DNA of 30,261 nt, taken from positions 2,653,978 through 2,684,238 of the forward strand of contig NC_030995.1 in NCBI RefSeq assembly GCF_000149955.1, in the 5' to 3' direction. Under the pieces are notes generated by a model. That model had not been told where the DNA came from, did no database searches, and was given only the letters and a program-made list of their open reading frames with translations. The DNA comes from Fusarium oxysporum f. sp. lycopersici 4287 (taxonomy: Eukaryota; Ascomycota; Sordariomycetes; Hypocreales; Nectriaceae). Positions 11,378 to 21,361 of this stretch are shown here, in pieces. Each line of letters starts with the position of its first letter. The stretch's first letter is position 1. A program made the position numbers and the translations under genes.

Positions 11378-13361
11378 TTAACCAGCTAAGGGCTCCATCT
11401 TTGCTCGGCCCTGCACAGCTCCCTCAAACTCCTTCTGTATCGTTGCCAGTCTTTCCGGGCTTCTGACAGTCAGTGAAACAGGCAGATCCAGTCCAGGATT
11501 ACCGGGCATATCGCCTGGAAAGCTTTGGGGGTCAAGAGGAAGCTTTGTTCCTGGCTTTAGACTTATGTCGAAAGCCCAAAGAATACGCATAACACTGACA
11601 GCAAAGCTTCTATCCGCGACATGGTAACCGGGGCCTATAGCAAAGAAGAGTTAGCAAGACAAAGCTCACATGGGTCTCATCGATTGACTTACAGATACGA
11701 CGTCCAGCTCCGAAGACAAAGTGGTCTCTTTTGGAAACGTCAGGGGATGCAGCGCTTTCCTGGCTCTGAGATCTAGTTAGCATGTTCGTAACTACCTTTT
11801 ATCCATTGAAGTGCCTTACTGATCTTGTATCACCCTCGAAGCGCTCAGGAATAAACCTGTCGGGATCTGGGTAGCGTTTAGGGTCTCGGTGGATTGCCCT
11901 TGAGCTCTGTGTTAGCAAGTGAACTAATTGAAACAAATATAACTGCTTACCATGCGTTCAGATGTATTCTCGCTCCCTTTGGTATGCGGTAATCCTTGTA
12001 AATTATGTCTCGGGTGGTGGTATGGGGGTGACCTAGAGCAACAGGTGGGCGCCATCTCCAGGATTCCTTCATCACCTGGCGAATATATGGCACACGCTCC
12101 AAATCTTCATAAACAGGAACCCTATCTCCAACAGCATCATCTAATCACATCAATACTTGTGGCTCTTTGTACACCAGGGTGATATACACAAACTTACCAA
12201 TTACCTTTCTCGCTTTGTTGCAAACATTTGGAAATGTCAACATGGCTTCAAGGAATGACCAAGTTGATATCCGGCTCTATAATATTGTTAGTATTGCAGC
12301 CTAAAGAAATAGAGGTACAGCAAAGCTTACTGTATCTGAAGCCCCGATGATTAACATCATGCCAAGGTATGCGGCATCCTCAAGGCTGTCAAGTCCCAGA
12401 TGGTTTGGATCTTCGATAACCCTTCGGATGAAAGTCATATGAGGCGGAGCCTCTCCGGCATCAATCAGTGACTTTACTCTCTGGGTCGTTGTGTTAGTCA
12501 TGGCCCATTGGCTCCAGTGTTCTAGATGGATCTCACCTCAAGCTTATCGCAACACCATTCATAGTCGCGCTTGTGCCTGGACTTTGCGTCTCTTTCCCAA
12601 GGTTTAAGGAATAGGGGCAGCTTATCAAGAATGTTGAAAGTGTCAACTAGATAGTAGCCAGGGAGCATACCAAGAATCTGGGCTAGGCCTGTTTCGAATA
12701 TGTAGTCAATAACTGGACTGTTGTCATCAGGGACATCAAGGCCAAAGATCTGGGATGAGAATGTGCTATATGTGTAGCGACCAATGCTCGACCATAGAGA
12801 TTGCGGGTCGGCACCTTTGTTGGGATTTTGGGCAATGTCATTCAGGAACTTCAACGTTTCGAAATGGAGAAATGGAAGACCAGCATCAGCGAGATTCAAG
12901 TTAGTCAGCCCGAAGGTTGTGGCCTTCCGCTGACTTTTCCATGCCTTTTCACTCGAGCTAAGAAGGAGAAGGTTGAGTCGGTTGCATATCTGCTCGTTAC
13001 TGACAATCCAGCGCGGTCGTTCAGATGTTTGTGCCGCAGCCTTGTCGAAGATTGCCCTGACGGCTTGGTCGCTGTTAATGAAGTACTCTTGGATAGTACC
13101 GAGCTGGACGAAAAACACCTCGCCATATTCCTCGGCCCACTTCTGGAAAAGAAGGTGCTGGCGATGTTCCTTGGCCGCTTTCAGGACGGTTGGAAGATGG
13201 CCGGCTATGATGTTTGTACTAGGAGGTGAAGGGGGCAGAGGAAGAAGTGCCTTACTTTCCCGGCGCCTTGTGATTGCTTTTTGGACTAGGACCAGAAGCA
13301 GGGAGAGCACAGCCAAGCCTATAGTGAGCTCCCGACTTGGCATGGGAATTGTTTGAAGCAT
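11378..13361 (-). CDS. Cytochrome P450 monooxygenase, seven exons, ER-anchored
   Basis: Exons: 13361-12537, 12480-12331, 12276-12198, 12140-11951, 11898-11820, 11765-11693 and 11634-11378. All phases agree and give 550 residues. The first ATG is at 13361; the frame extends upstream only through non-ATG codons. The N-terminus (MLQTIPMPSREL, then a leucine-rich helix and TRRRES) is a microsomal anchor, followed by the proline hinge LLPLPPSPPS. The I-helix shows GASDT (321-325). The K-helix ExxR is E377-S-W-R380. The heme loop is FGAGRRICPG with the thiolate cysteine at C466; the last intron splits this codon. Everything needed for heme binding and oxygen activation is present, so it should be active with NADPH-P450 reductase. 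It probably oxidises the prenylated product of the neighbouring transferase, but the substrate is not known. It converges on the regulator gene. Confidence 0.92.
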
Positions 13362-13841
13362 AATGCGTCTTGACTTCGTGACGTAAAGACTGAGGCTTGA
13401 TATGTTTGGCAAGATGTAGTTATATGAAATGGGTTCTATTTACAATTCTTGCCGAGGACAGCACTCGATTAAATATATTATTTCAATTAGAAAGAATAAT
13501 TGTTAGAAGGCATGGGCTCGGGAATGAAGCACCGACTCCTTGAAGCTAACTGCATTCGTGCTGGTGTGGTAACCTATAATCCCCACCGCGGGTTTTCCGA
13601 AGTCTGCGTGCTCTCCATATTCCGATCTTCCGTCTTGCGGAATATGGGGTTCTGGGCTGATAGATACACGGCCATTGACCAAGTGTATTACTTTGGTTAT
13701 TTGACTACTACTCAAAAAGAGAATATACATCCAGGTACTCCCTTAGGCCAAGATGCAGTATGCTTCTATAGAGTTCAAGGATTGGATCCATGTTGCAGTT
13801 CCTGAGTAAGTTATTAATAACCAAATTACAAGCAACTGCAG
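13362..13841. other. P450 / flavoenzyme intergenic region
   Basis: About 480 bp. It carries the P450 promoter and the inverted repeat listed separately. An open frame at about 13500-13805 (+) codes for a cysteine- and aromatic-rich peptide that I cannot assign. It may be decayed 5' sequence of the flavoenzyme, but no dinucleotide-binding GxGxxG in the right setting is visible. Confidence 0.35.
13615..13647. promoter_or_regulatory. Perfect 10-bp inverted repeat CCATATTCCG-N13-CGGAATATGG
   Basis: It lies about 255 bp upstream of the P450 start and about 200 bp upstream of the flavoenzyme remnant, in their shared divergent intergenic region. The arms end in CCG and CGG, and the spacer holds another TCTTCCG. 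This is the form expected of a Zn2Cys6 dimer site. An unrelated hairpin is the alternative. Confidence 0.4.
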
Positions 13842-14101
13842 AATGTGAGGGGTTTTACGTTGATTGAAAGCCCTGTATCTACCAAAATCTCCTTACTTGG
13901 GGATGCAGCACATCCCATGCCTCCCGCTGAGGGCGTTGTACCAATTCTGCTTTTCAAGAGGCGGCAGACTTATGCTCTGGCTTGGGCGGTCTATACGACG
14001 CTTCCCATGCTGGTGCGGTCAAAGACTACGCAAAGTTACTTCCGAATCGTGGTGAACATACAGTGACACACAGTGCCGGAAGCACAGGGAATATGTTTTA
14101 A
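13842..14101 (+). pseudogene. 3' remnant of an FAD-dependent monooxygenase (PHBH-like), frameshifted
   Basis: The conceptual peptide FTLIESPVSTKISLLGDAAHP followed by MPPAEG is the second FAD-binding (GD) motif of class A flavoprotein hydroxylases, in which the Asp contacts the FAD ribityl chain. Around 13938 the family pattern continues in a different frame (QEAADLCSGLGGLYDASHAG and onward) to a TAA at 14099-14101, which indicates loss of one base. The N-terminal Rossmann fold and most of the substrate domain are missing or unrecognisable upstream. This is therefore a broken copy, unless unseen upstream exons and a sequence error are involved. It is transcribed divergently from the P450 gene and probably was the second oxidising enzyme of the same pathway. 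Confidence 0.65.
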
Positions 14102-14377
14102 ATGAAGCCTTCCTCTAAATTAAGAGCTGTGTCATTCTAGAATAGATATCTACCTGCTATGGAGCGGATGACTAGCAGGCAAACCATGATCTGTAGAAAA
14201 TCCTTGCTCGATTATATACTATTATTCTCGTTCCGAAAATTGCAATTTGCATTTTTTGTTAGTGGCTGGGGTTGCTTTACAATGCCACCTGTAATATCAC
14301 ATGAGTTTCTTCAAGACTCATCTATGCTGTTTGCTTAGTATACATGTTATAATATTGATATGAAATCATTTCTAAAT

Positions 14378-16141
14378 CTAGTGTATCTCAAACTCCTGCT
14401 CCATATTTCTTATATTACTACTATTAATTGATTTCCCGTCCATAATTTCATGGACATACGCCTCGCCAATTAATTCCAAGTAAGAATCAGAATTTCGTAA
14501 AACAAAGGGGAGCTGCCCTCCATATAGAACACAGAGCAGATCACCGGGTTTCGTTTCCTGCGGCGCCAGAGCAAGATAGCCCTTTCTTGTAGTTGCCAAG
14601 CATCGACGAACTGTGCGTCTATTCAAAAGGAGAGAGCAGCGGAAAAAGTCCTGGGGGATCGTATAAATATCTCCAGGACGATCAACCTTTCCACCGCGTT
14701 CATCTTCACCGTTCCACTGTGATGATTCCGTAATATCAGCACAGAGTGTATGTTGGAGAGCTTCAAATACAGTACCACCAGAAATATAATCATTCCCCAG
14801 TCGAGAAGCTAGTGAGAGCCAATTTCTGAGGACATCAACATCAGGAGTGATATTTGGGTCAGCATTCCGGGCTAACCCCACCGAAAAAAGCTCGTCGAAC
14901 TTGATACCGCGAAGTCGGAGAGTCCGTGTTGTACGGTCTATCCTAATGGCTGCAGGAATTGAGAAACACGCGTTGTACACTCGTTCAAGAGTCTTTTCAT
15001 TTCTGTGGGAGAAATCCAAGGCGACCCATTTACTCGTCCAATCGGGGACCCAAGTAGGAAGCGATGGTGCTCTCCTCGAATAGTGACAATGTCCAAGGAT
15101 ATCCAAACGCTCGTCTCGACTCAGAATATGAGCTGCCAAGTTCGTGAAGACCTCCTCTGTTGAATTCTCGTAGTGTGGCGCTATATCCGGATGCTTGCCA
15201 TCCTGACAAATTGCCAGGATTGCGAATACTTTATCTCTCGGATCAGTTGCCTGATACAGTCTCATGCTAGGGAGGGCGTCAAGAAGAAGAAGCTTGTTTT
15301 CTTCCCTTGCCACCCGTATATGATTAAACAGCGAGGCGCTCGGATTATACGCTTCTTTTTGCAGCTGTGTAATCCCCGGTTGCTTTGAGATGAGGAACAA
15401 AACACGAGCGGCTTTCCAAAAATGCTTAGATGATCTTTCGTATGGTCCATACCAGATCACTTTTCTCCTCGGCGTTGATGCTTCCTGAACTACCCACGCC
15501 CTGGTCCACCATGGTCGATGCAGCATATTTTTCAATGAAATCCAGTCCATCTGTTTAAAGTTATGGCTTGTCGGACCGAGAGAATCTGTAATGATAGCTT
15601 CCGCATGACTATGGTTATTGATGTTCGAATATTTCTGGCTCAGGCCGTAGAAAAAGTCTAGTAGCTTGATCGCAGCCATTCCATCCGTAAAGAATGGCAA
15701 AGAGCCAAGCCAGCAAATGATTCGCTCTGCCTTTTCGTAGATATCTTTCATCCGGAGAACCTGGGCGTTGCGCTCTGGAATATCCTCTTGGTTGATGCAT
15801 ATGGCGTCGATCCAAAACCATACACTACTATTGCCATTCTGTTCTATGTCTGATCCAAGTTCAGTAGTGAGGTTTTCCTTCGTGAAGCGCTCCTGTGCTT
15901 CCTTCAAGAACGCATGCAAATTCGACCGTACCACAAACTCACAGCCATTTAGTTCAATGATGTGGGTCCAGAAGGAGCCGCCCCAGGTATAGGATAAGGC
16001 CGTGTAAGCTGGGCAAGATGAGAGCTGGAAATGAGATATGGAGCAACAAATCTTTTCTGATGAAGATGTGGGTAAAATTTTGAGAAGTCGGATTTCATCG
16101 CCGCTTATTGGGCAGTAGGTAAAAGAGAGAGTATTACCCAT
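14378..16141 (-). CDS. HET-domain (heterokaryon incompatibility) protein
   Basis: An intronless 587-residue protein with the HET domain (PF06985) at about residues 44-210. It has YTALSYTWGG (46-55), WIDAICINQEDIPERNAQV (from W110) and, further on, WTRAWVVQEAS. The remainder contains the usual family pieces, such as LPSMRLYQATDPRDKVFAI and LPTWVPDWTS. HET proteins take part in non-self recognition between fungal individuals, where mismatched alleles trigger cell death; many paralogs have no tested role. There is no N-terminal signal or membrane segment, so it is cytosolic. No partner of the NLR, patatin or SesB type is adjacent. It lies at the edge of the putative metabolite locus and is probably not part of it. 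Confidence 0.93.
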   Translation of the reverse strand: MGNTLSFTYCPISGDEIRLLKILPTSSSEKICCSISHFQLSSCPAYTALSYTWGGSFWTHIIELNGCEFVVRSNLHAFLKEAQERFTKENLTTELGSDIEQNGNSSVWFWIDAICINQEDIPERNAQVLRMKDIYEKAERIICWLGSLPFFTDGMAAIKLLDFFYGLSQKYSNINNHSHAEAIITDSLGPTSHNFKQMDWISLKNMLHRPWWTRAWVVQEASTPRRKVIWYGPYERSSKHFWKAARVLFLISKQPGITQLQKEAYNPSASLFNHIRVAREENKLLLLDALPSMRLYQATDPRDKVFAILAICQDGKHPDIAPHYENSTEEVFTNLAAHILSRDERLDILGHCHYSRRAPSLPTWVPDWTSKWVALDFSHRNEKTLERVYNACFSIPAAIRIDRTTRTLRLRGIKFDELFSVGLARNADPNITPDVDVLRNWLSLASRLGNDYISGGTVFEALQHTLCADITESSQWNGEDERGGKVDRPGDIYTIPQDFFRCSLLLNRRTVRRCLATTRKGYLALAPQETKPGDLLCVLYGGQLPFVLRNSDSYLELIGEAYVHEIMDGKSINSSNIRNMEQEFEIH

Positions 16142-16989
16142 TCTGAATCGCGCTAGGCTGAGCTACTTTGAACGAGAGTAGGGGTATGTCTGGATATCTT
16201 CAGTTGGCTGGGATAACGGTCACTGTAATTTTACGGTAAGGAAACATATTGCCGGGTATTATCGAGATGCATATAAGGGTTGGAAGGAATAAGCGCACAG
16301 ACACACAGTGAGTCATTTACTAAACCCCATGCCACCCTTTGTTTGGAGGTAAATTGTATGCAGTCTTGACAAATCATATCCTAGTCGTACTGCTCATTCT
16401 CCTTCGCTCAGGTTTAGTTAATGATTGAATCATTATAAAGGTTAAACCGAGCGAAAGCTGCCAGTAAGCAATCACTTTCGAAATTCAATGAGGCGTTCTA
16501 GAGTTAATAGTATATCAATCCGATACGAAAAAGGACAGTGGAACATTGTCTCTAGCAGGGTTGGAAAAGATGATATGGGGGCATTCTTTGGCTTATGGCT
16601 TAACATGGCTCACAAAAGGTAAGAAGGCGTAGAGGCCAGAGGGACTTTTCTAGCAAGGGAGGCTGTCCTGAGCGGGGTTTGAAACCCTGTCCTTGTTGGG
16701 TGATTCCGTATATCGACGGAAGGGCGGCGGAGTTCAATAGCCTGTCCATGTGGGGGAGCTAACTGGTTAGCGGTAAAGACACGGGGCCATTACCTATGCG
16801 TTGAGTAAATCCAGCTATTAGTATATTTAATCTATTACTAAAGTAGTAATTTGAGTATAAAAAGCTAGAAAAGAGTGAGTAGTACTAAGGTAAATAACTA
16901 ATATAATGATTATAATATTATATAATAAAAGGGTCGTAATACCAGCACGAGAGGCCCTTGGATGTACCCATTAACTCATGAGGGGCGGC

Positions 16990-17018
16990 CCGAACTAACT
17001 AGGCTCTGCTTAGTTCGG
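16990..17018. repeat. Inverted repeat CCGAACTAA-N11-TTAGTTCGG
   Basis: A perfect 9-bp stem with an 11-nt loop in the gene-poor region. It could be part of a decayed mobile-element terminus. No matching partner copy was seen elsewhere in the window. Confidence 0.5.
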
Positions 17019-19023
17019 CACAAAAACCGGTACAGTTAATTTGGCGGCTCTGCCCTCATAAGCCAACGGGTAGTAGACAATTGGCTGAGTTCTTCTGTTG
17101 CAGCTGTTTAACTATCTAACTAGCTGGGCTTGCTAGAATTTCGGGATGAAGCTCCTTGGTCTATTAAATGTAGCTTTAATTAACAAGCAGGTTTTAATGC
17201 TACCTCGAAGTGCTAGATTAATGAGACCTGAGTGACGATCGTCTTAGCCCTCAGGAAGCTAAGTCAGAGTGAAGATGAGGTTGATCTTCTCATTCAGGAT
17301 GAGCTCCTTATCAACGTCGGGTTAGCAATAAATAGGCAGCAGCCATGTCATTTATTAAGCATGGACTTAGTGCCAGTCCGGGAGGTTAAACATGGTTTGC
17401 TGTTACGCGAATGAAGGCTAATGTGCATTTATATGAATGTTAGGAAATGGGATATTTTTATCATGCTTAGCCCTCGCGATGATTAAACCTGATGAAATAA
17501 GCCCCCTAGAACGGTTTCGTTCACTTACTCCGAAACACTGCTATCACATTAATATCTTATTATTGCTTAAAACATTAACTGGAATTATTACATAGTTAAG
17601 AGAAACAGTACTATATACATAATAAGCCAGTGCTATAAACTAGTGCGTATTATAAAGAGTCGCTTATTATATATATTAATCTTTCTTGTTTTAATCCCTT
17701 AAATATTCTTATGTATGCTTACTTACCATGCTCATTCTCGCGACTCATAAAACTCTTGGTAAATGCAATCACTTTGGGCATTATGGTGGGTGATGTTAGT
17801 TACGTGTCACCATGACTTTCCCGCCTGTCAGCCCACGAGCCCGGGAGCGACACACATGGTCTGCCCTCCTCGAAAGGGAGACCAGGTGATTAGGCTGATG
17901 CTGATAACGGTCTTTTCGGAGGTTGTCCTCCATGTCGTCCGGCTTGATTGGCGAAAGGTACTGTCAGCTCTGAATGTGGCTGACTGAAACTCCAATAGTG
18001 GCGCTAACGGTGCATGGCCCCCCTGTTAAGCCCAAGCCGACGCACGCACGCGTGTATACCGAAATCAGACACATGCGTATGCCACGAGCTCAAAGCGGAT
18101 ATTGCTTTTGGATGCGGTTTGTGTCCGTGGAGACCGTCTGGGAAACTTTGTTGCCACTATCTCACCATCCTGCGACGTGTTTTGGCTTCAGAACTATGTT
18201 GGCGTATGTTTCAAGGCACGTCTTCGCTCGCCAGTTTTTGCTGTCAAATTTAGACTCATTAAGAGATCCTATGACTAGTATGTTTTGGGTTGCCAGAGGA
18301 TCTAATCTTAATAGAAAACACATCAATTAACTATCCAGGATGAGAAGTATGTCACACCAGTAGGTGCCAAGGTAGCGTCACACCTCAGTTGGGGCACTAA
18401 GCTTTGACACATTGGGAATAGCCCGCTAAAGGCCACAATTATTACCATGGCGTCGTGAACCGGGAATTATGCCTTGGGCCGGAAATACAGATACACGTGG
18501 CTTAGGTCATCGGACGTTTATATGCAGGCATCCTTTATTTACTTGTCAGAATGACGATTTTACGCTCTAGCTCACTCAGCCGCATAGTGTCCCTGGCCCT
18601 CTGATTGATTGGCACTCATTCTACTAGAAGGTAACTGAGCGCCACTTAGTCCTTTGGTGTGATTTTCGTCGCAGACTTGCGTCTGAGCACCACCACTGAG
18701 GTCTTATCTCCAATGCCATTGTCCCGAATTGGGCGTCGGGGCTTAGGCCACGGTAGTTCTATGCAGTTGACACGTATGAGCAGATTCCCAATTGCTGGTT
18801 GACAGCTTCGGGTAGTATTATTGAGATGAGTTAAGCTCAGGGTGCCAGGGAAGGAAATTTGAGAAGTCATGGAACTGAACGTGGAGGCGTTAGGGTTGCG
18901 GGGAGACAAGGTTTCTGTCACTTTCTGGACGTCGCTTTTCCGTCTCTGAAGGCGTTTGTAAGAGGAGCATTATGTATGTCCACAATCACTTGATTGCCGC
19001 CAGTCACCCAGGATCCCTGACCA

Positions 19024-19030
19024 TATAAAA
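19024..19030 (+). promoter_or_regulatory. TATA box of the RGS receptor gene
   Basis: TATAAAA lies 164 bp upstream of the start codon. It is followed by pyrimidine-rich leader sequence (TTTCTTTCT, TCTCCCTATTC, CCCTCTCTTT), a common fungal core-promoter arrangement. Confidence 0.45.
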
Positions 19031-19193
19031 GTATTTAAGATTTCCATGTCTCTAAGTCTAACTTTTTTTAGGGAGTATTAAGTTTCTTTCTACACACTCA
19101 CTGTAATATAACAAACATCTCCCTATTCTTATCTAAAGTCCCTCTCTTTAAAGTCACTCCATCCAGCACAGTTTAATTTCCTCAGAACCAGCC

Positions 19194-21064
19194 ATGGACC
19201 TCAATTCTGCGGATAAGGCTTTGAGGTGGATGCGGAGAGACGAGAAGCCTCATGCCCGTTTCGAAGGAATAGCCATCCTCTGGATCGCGTTCTCATCCGT
19301 TTGGACTATCCTCTTGGTTGCTGGTATGGCATTCCTTTATAGGCGACGTGATATGCCAATCCTTCGAATTCGCGGCCTTCTTCTTTCATTTGGCGCTGTT
19401 ATTCTACTCCACCTCTACTGGATCGCCGTTCAGTGGGTTTATGTCGTCGCGCTTCTCTTCCCGCCTGCCGTTGAGTTCTGGATTATGAGCATTTGGCTTC
19501 CGTTTGGCATTGCTTTATTCCACGCTTCTAATAGCCGCTTCCTCTATGTTGCTAAATCTCAAAAGAACTTATTTGCTAGCAAAAATGCTAGGCCAAAGTC
19601 AGAACGAGTTAAAAAACAGGGCTTGATCGGGCGTTATTCTAATCTTAACTATACCAAGAGAATGCTAGTCCTCGTTGGCCTTGGTATGCTATTCCAAGTA
19701 GGAAACCCAAAGCTCTAATTATAAAGGCAAGGCTAATGTAACATAGTTGCTCTTAACTACTTTTATGTTCCTCGTTTCGCGCAAATTTCACGACTCATTT
19801 GGTATTTCCGGTACAGAGGTTACTGGCACAGAATCGCAACGGAAGGCAGCAGCCCGTAAAGGTTGGGAATGGTATATCAATCTTAACAAGAACCCAGCCT
19901 CTTGCATCCAGGCCGCTAACACATGTTTAGGTGGCCTTCCATTGTTTGGCAACTAGTCTGGGCTTGGGTTATCGCTCCTGTTATTCTATGGAAGTCTCGA
20001 AACATCCGCGATACTCAAGGATGGAGAGTTCAAACCATTGCATGTTGCCTGGCTAACCTTCATGCGGCTCCAATGTGGCTTATCGCTCTCTATCTCCCTG
20101 CCATGGCACCCGTTAATAATGTTTTCGTTCCTCCACAATGGTACGTATAAGCCAATGCACAACCCAGTTCGCGTTATGCATCATGTTGACTTGACCCAGG
20201 ATAGCCCTATCCATTATGATCATTGAGGTGTTTACTATCTTCCTTCCATGCTGGGAGGTTCTTCGTCACCAATCTCTCCGGCAAGAAACCCTTGATATCA
20301 TCTCTCAGTGGGAATCTAAAAAGACGACCATAGCTATTAGTAGCGCGAAATCTGTTTCTACTAGAATAACGATAGCGACAGGCTCGTCGCTGACCGCTTG
20401 GTCTAAGGGAGAATCTATTAAATCTTTTAATTCTTCTGAAACTATATTTACTATGGGGGCTCTTGAATGTATGCTTGAACGCAACCCAGAGCCCCTTCAA
20501 CAGTTTTCTGCCCTACATGACTTTTCAGGCGAGAATATCGCTTTCCTTCGAGCTGTTGCCGAGTGGAAGTCATCTCTTCCTGCGTCGTTCCGAGGTTCAA
20601 GCAATCAGGAGCAGTATTCCGCCATTCAAGAACTTATCCATGAACGATTCAACAGCGCGTTACGCATCTACGCCACCTTCATCAGCACTCGAGACGCCGA
20701 ATTTCAGGTGAACCTATCCTCTCAGAACCTGAAAAACCTTGAGGATATATTTGAGGTTTCGGCTAGGACTCTGTATGGAGATAAACGCCCGGTAGACCCG
20801 GCGCTGCCTTTTGAATCATTCAACATGACCTCACTAGCCAACGTCAACTCCTCTGCTGCATCTGCTCATGGGTCCGAAGATGGAATCTTTACTACATCAA
20901 GAGAAGTGAATGCTAGTGCTCTTTGGTGGGGAGATATTCCTGAACATTTTAATGGGAGCATCTTTGATGATGCTGAGGCCAGTATTAAATATCTGGTCTT
21001 GACAAATACTTGGCCCAAGTTCGTCAAGGCCAAGCGAAATTCTTTGGAATCTATGTACAGCTAG
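19194..21064 (+). CDS. Seven-helix receptor-like protein with C-terminal RGS domain
   Basis: Exons: 19194-19697, 19747-19871, 19931-20140 and 20200-21064. The introns are 49, 59 and 59 nt, the phases are consistent, and the protein has 567 residues. The first about 300 residues hold hydrophobic helices, among them [78 protein letters not shown] and [19 protein letters not shown]. After a Ser/Thr-rich linker, an RGS fold occupies about residues 366-474, with [39 protein letters not shown] and [15 protein letters not shown] domains speed GTP hydrolysis by G-alpha, so this is a predicted plasma-membrane sensor that can switch off G-protein signalling. The layout resembles fungal class VI GprK-like receptors; the exact orthologue is not settled. 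A 90-residue tail follows the RGS domain. Confidence 0.87.
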
Positions 21065-21361
21065 GATAGGGGAAACTTTAACAGACATAACTGCTACAGC
21101 TATACTCCTTATATTAAGCTTAAATAGAGAAAAACGAGTTTGGTAGTAAAACTTAGCCTTATGTTCTACTTGCCTAAATATTCAATTTAAGTTTTATAAT
21201 TTAACTGGCCTTTTGCTATTATATAAAGTATGCATTTAGAGCCTAATAACTAAGTCCGTAGAGGTATATTATTATTAATATTTCTTTAATTAAAACTAAA
21301 GTACCCAGGTCTTTTGTTTTATTCTTATTAGGTTATATATTATAAAATGAACTATCCTAGG
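21065..21361. other. AT-rich convergent 3' intergenic region
   Basis: About 300 bp of AT-rich DNA between the convergent receptor and phosphoesterase genes. It presumably holds both polyadenylation regions. No gene is seen. Confidence 0.5.

Larger units (their letters stand above)
16142..19193. other. 3-kb gene-poor region with AT-rich islands and small inverted repeats
   Basis: Only short frames occur here, and none shows a recognisable domain or codon pattern on either strand. AT-rich islands lie at about 16800-16930 and 17540-17720. Small palindromes include TTCCGT-N6-ACGGAA (16704-16721), GCTAAC-TG-GTTAGC (16758-16771) and the hairpin listed separately. A B-box-like GGTTTGAAACC sits at 16677-16687, but no tRNA cloverleaf could be built. 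A 91-residue frame (18646-18921, -) was examined and not recognised. A degraded transposon relic is the likeliest explanation. Confidence 0.5.

Noticed and set aside
12801..13356. Plus-strand frames opposite the P450 first exon
   Set aside because: They are antisense to a gene with complete P450 motifs, and the peptides are low in sense and lack homology-like features.
16675..16800. Possible tRNA or SINE: B-box-like GGTTTGAAACC and a D-arm-like GCTAACTGGTTAGC
   Set aside because: The two boxes are in the wrong order for one tRNA on either strand, and no acceptor stem or anticodon arm can be formed.
17232..17414. 60-codon frame in the gene-poor region as a transposase fragment
   Set aside because: No DDE/D-type or helix-turn-helix signature is visible, and the frame is too short to assign.
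18646..18921. 91-codon minus-strand frame as a small gene
   Set aside because: No start context, domain or intron evidence; the length fits chance in this region.
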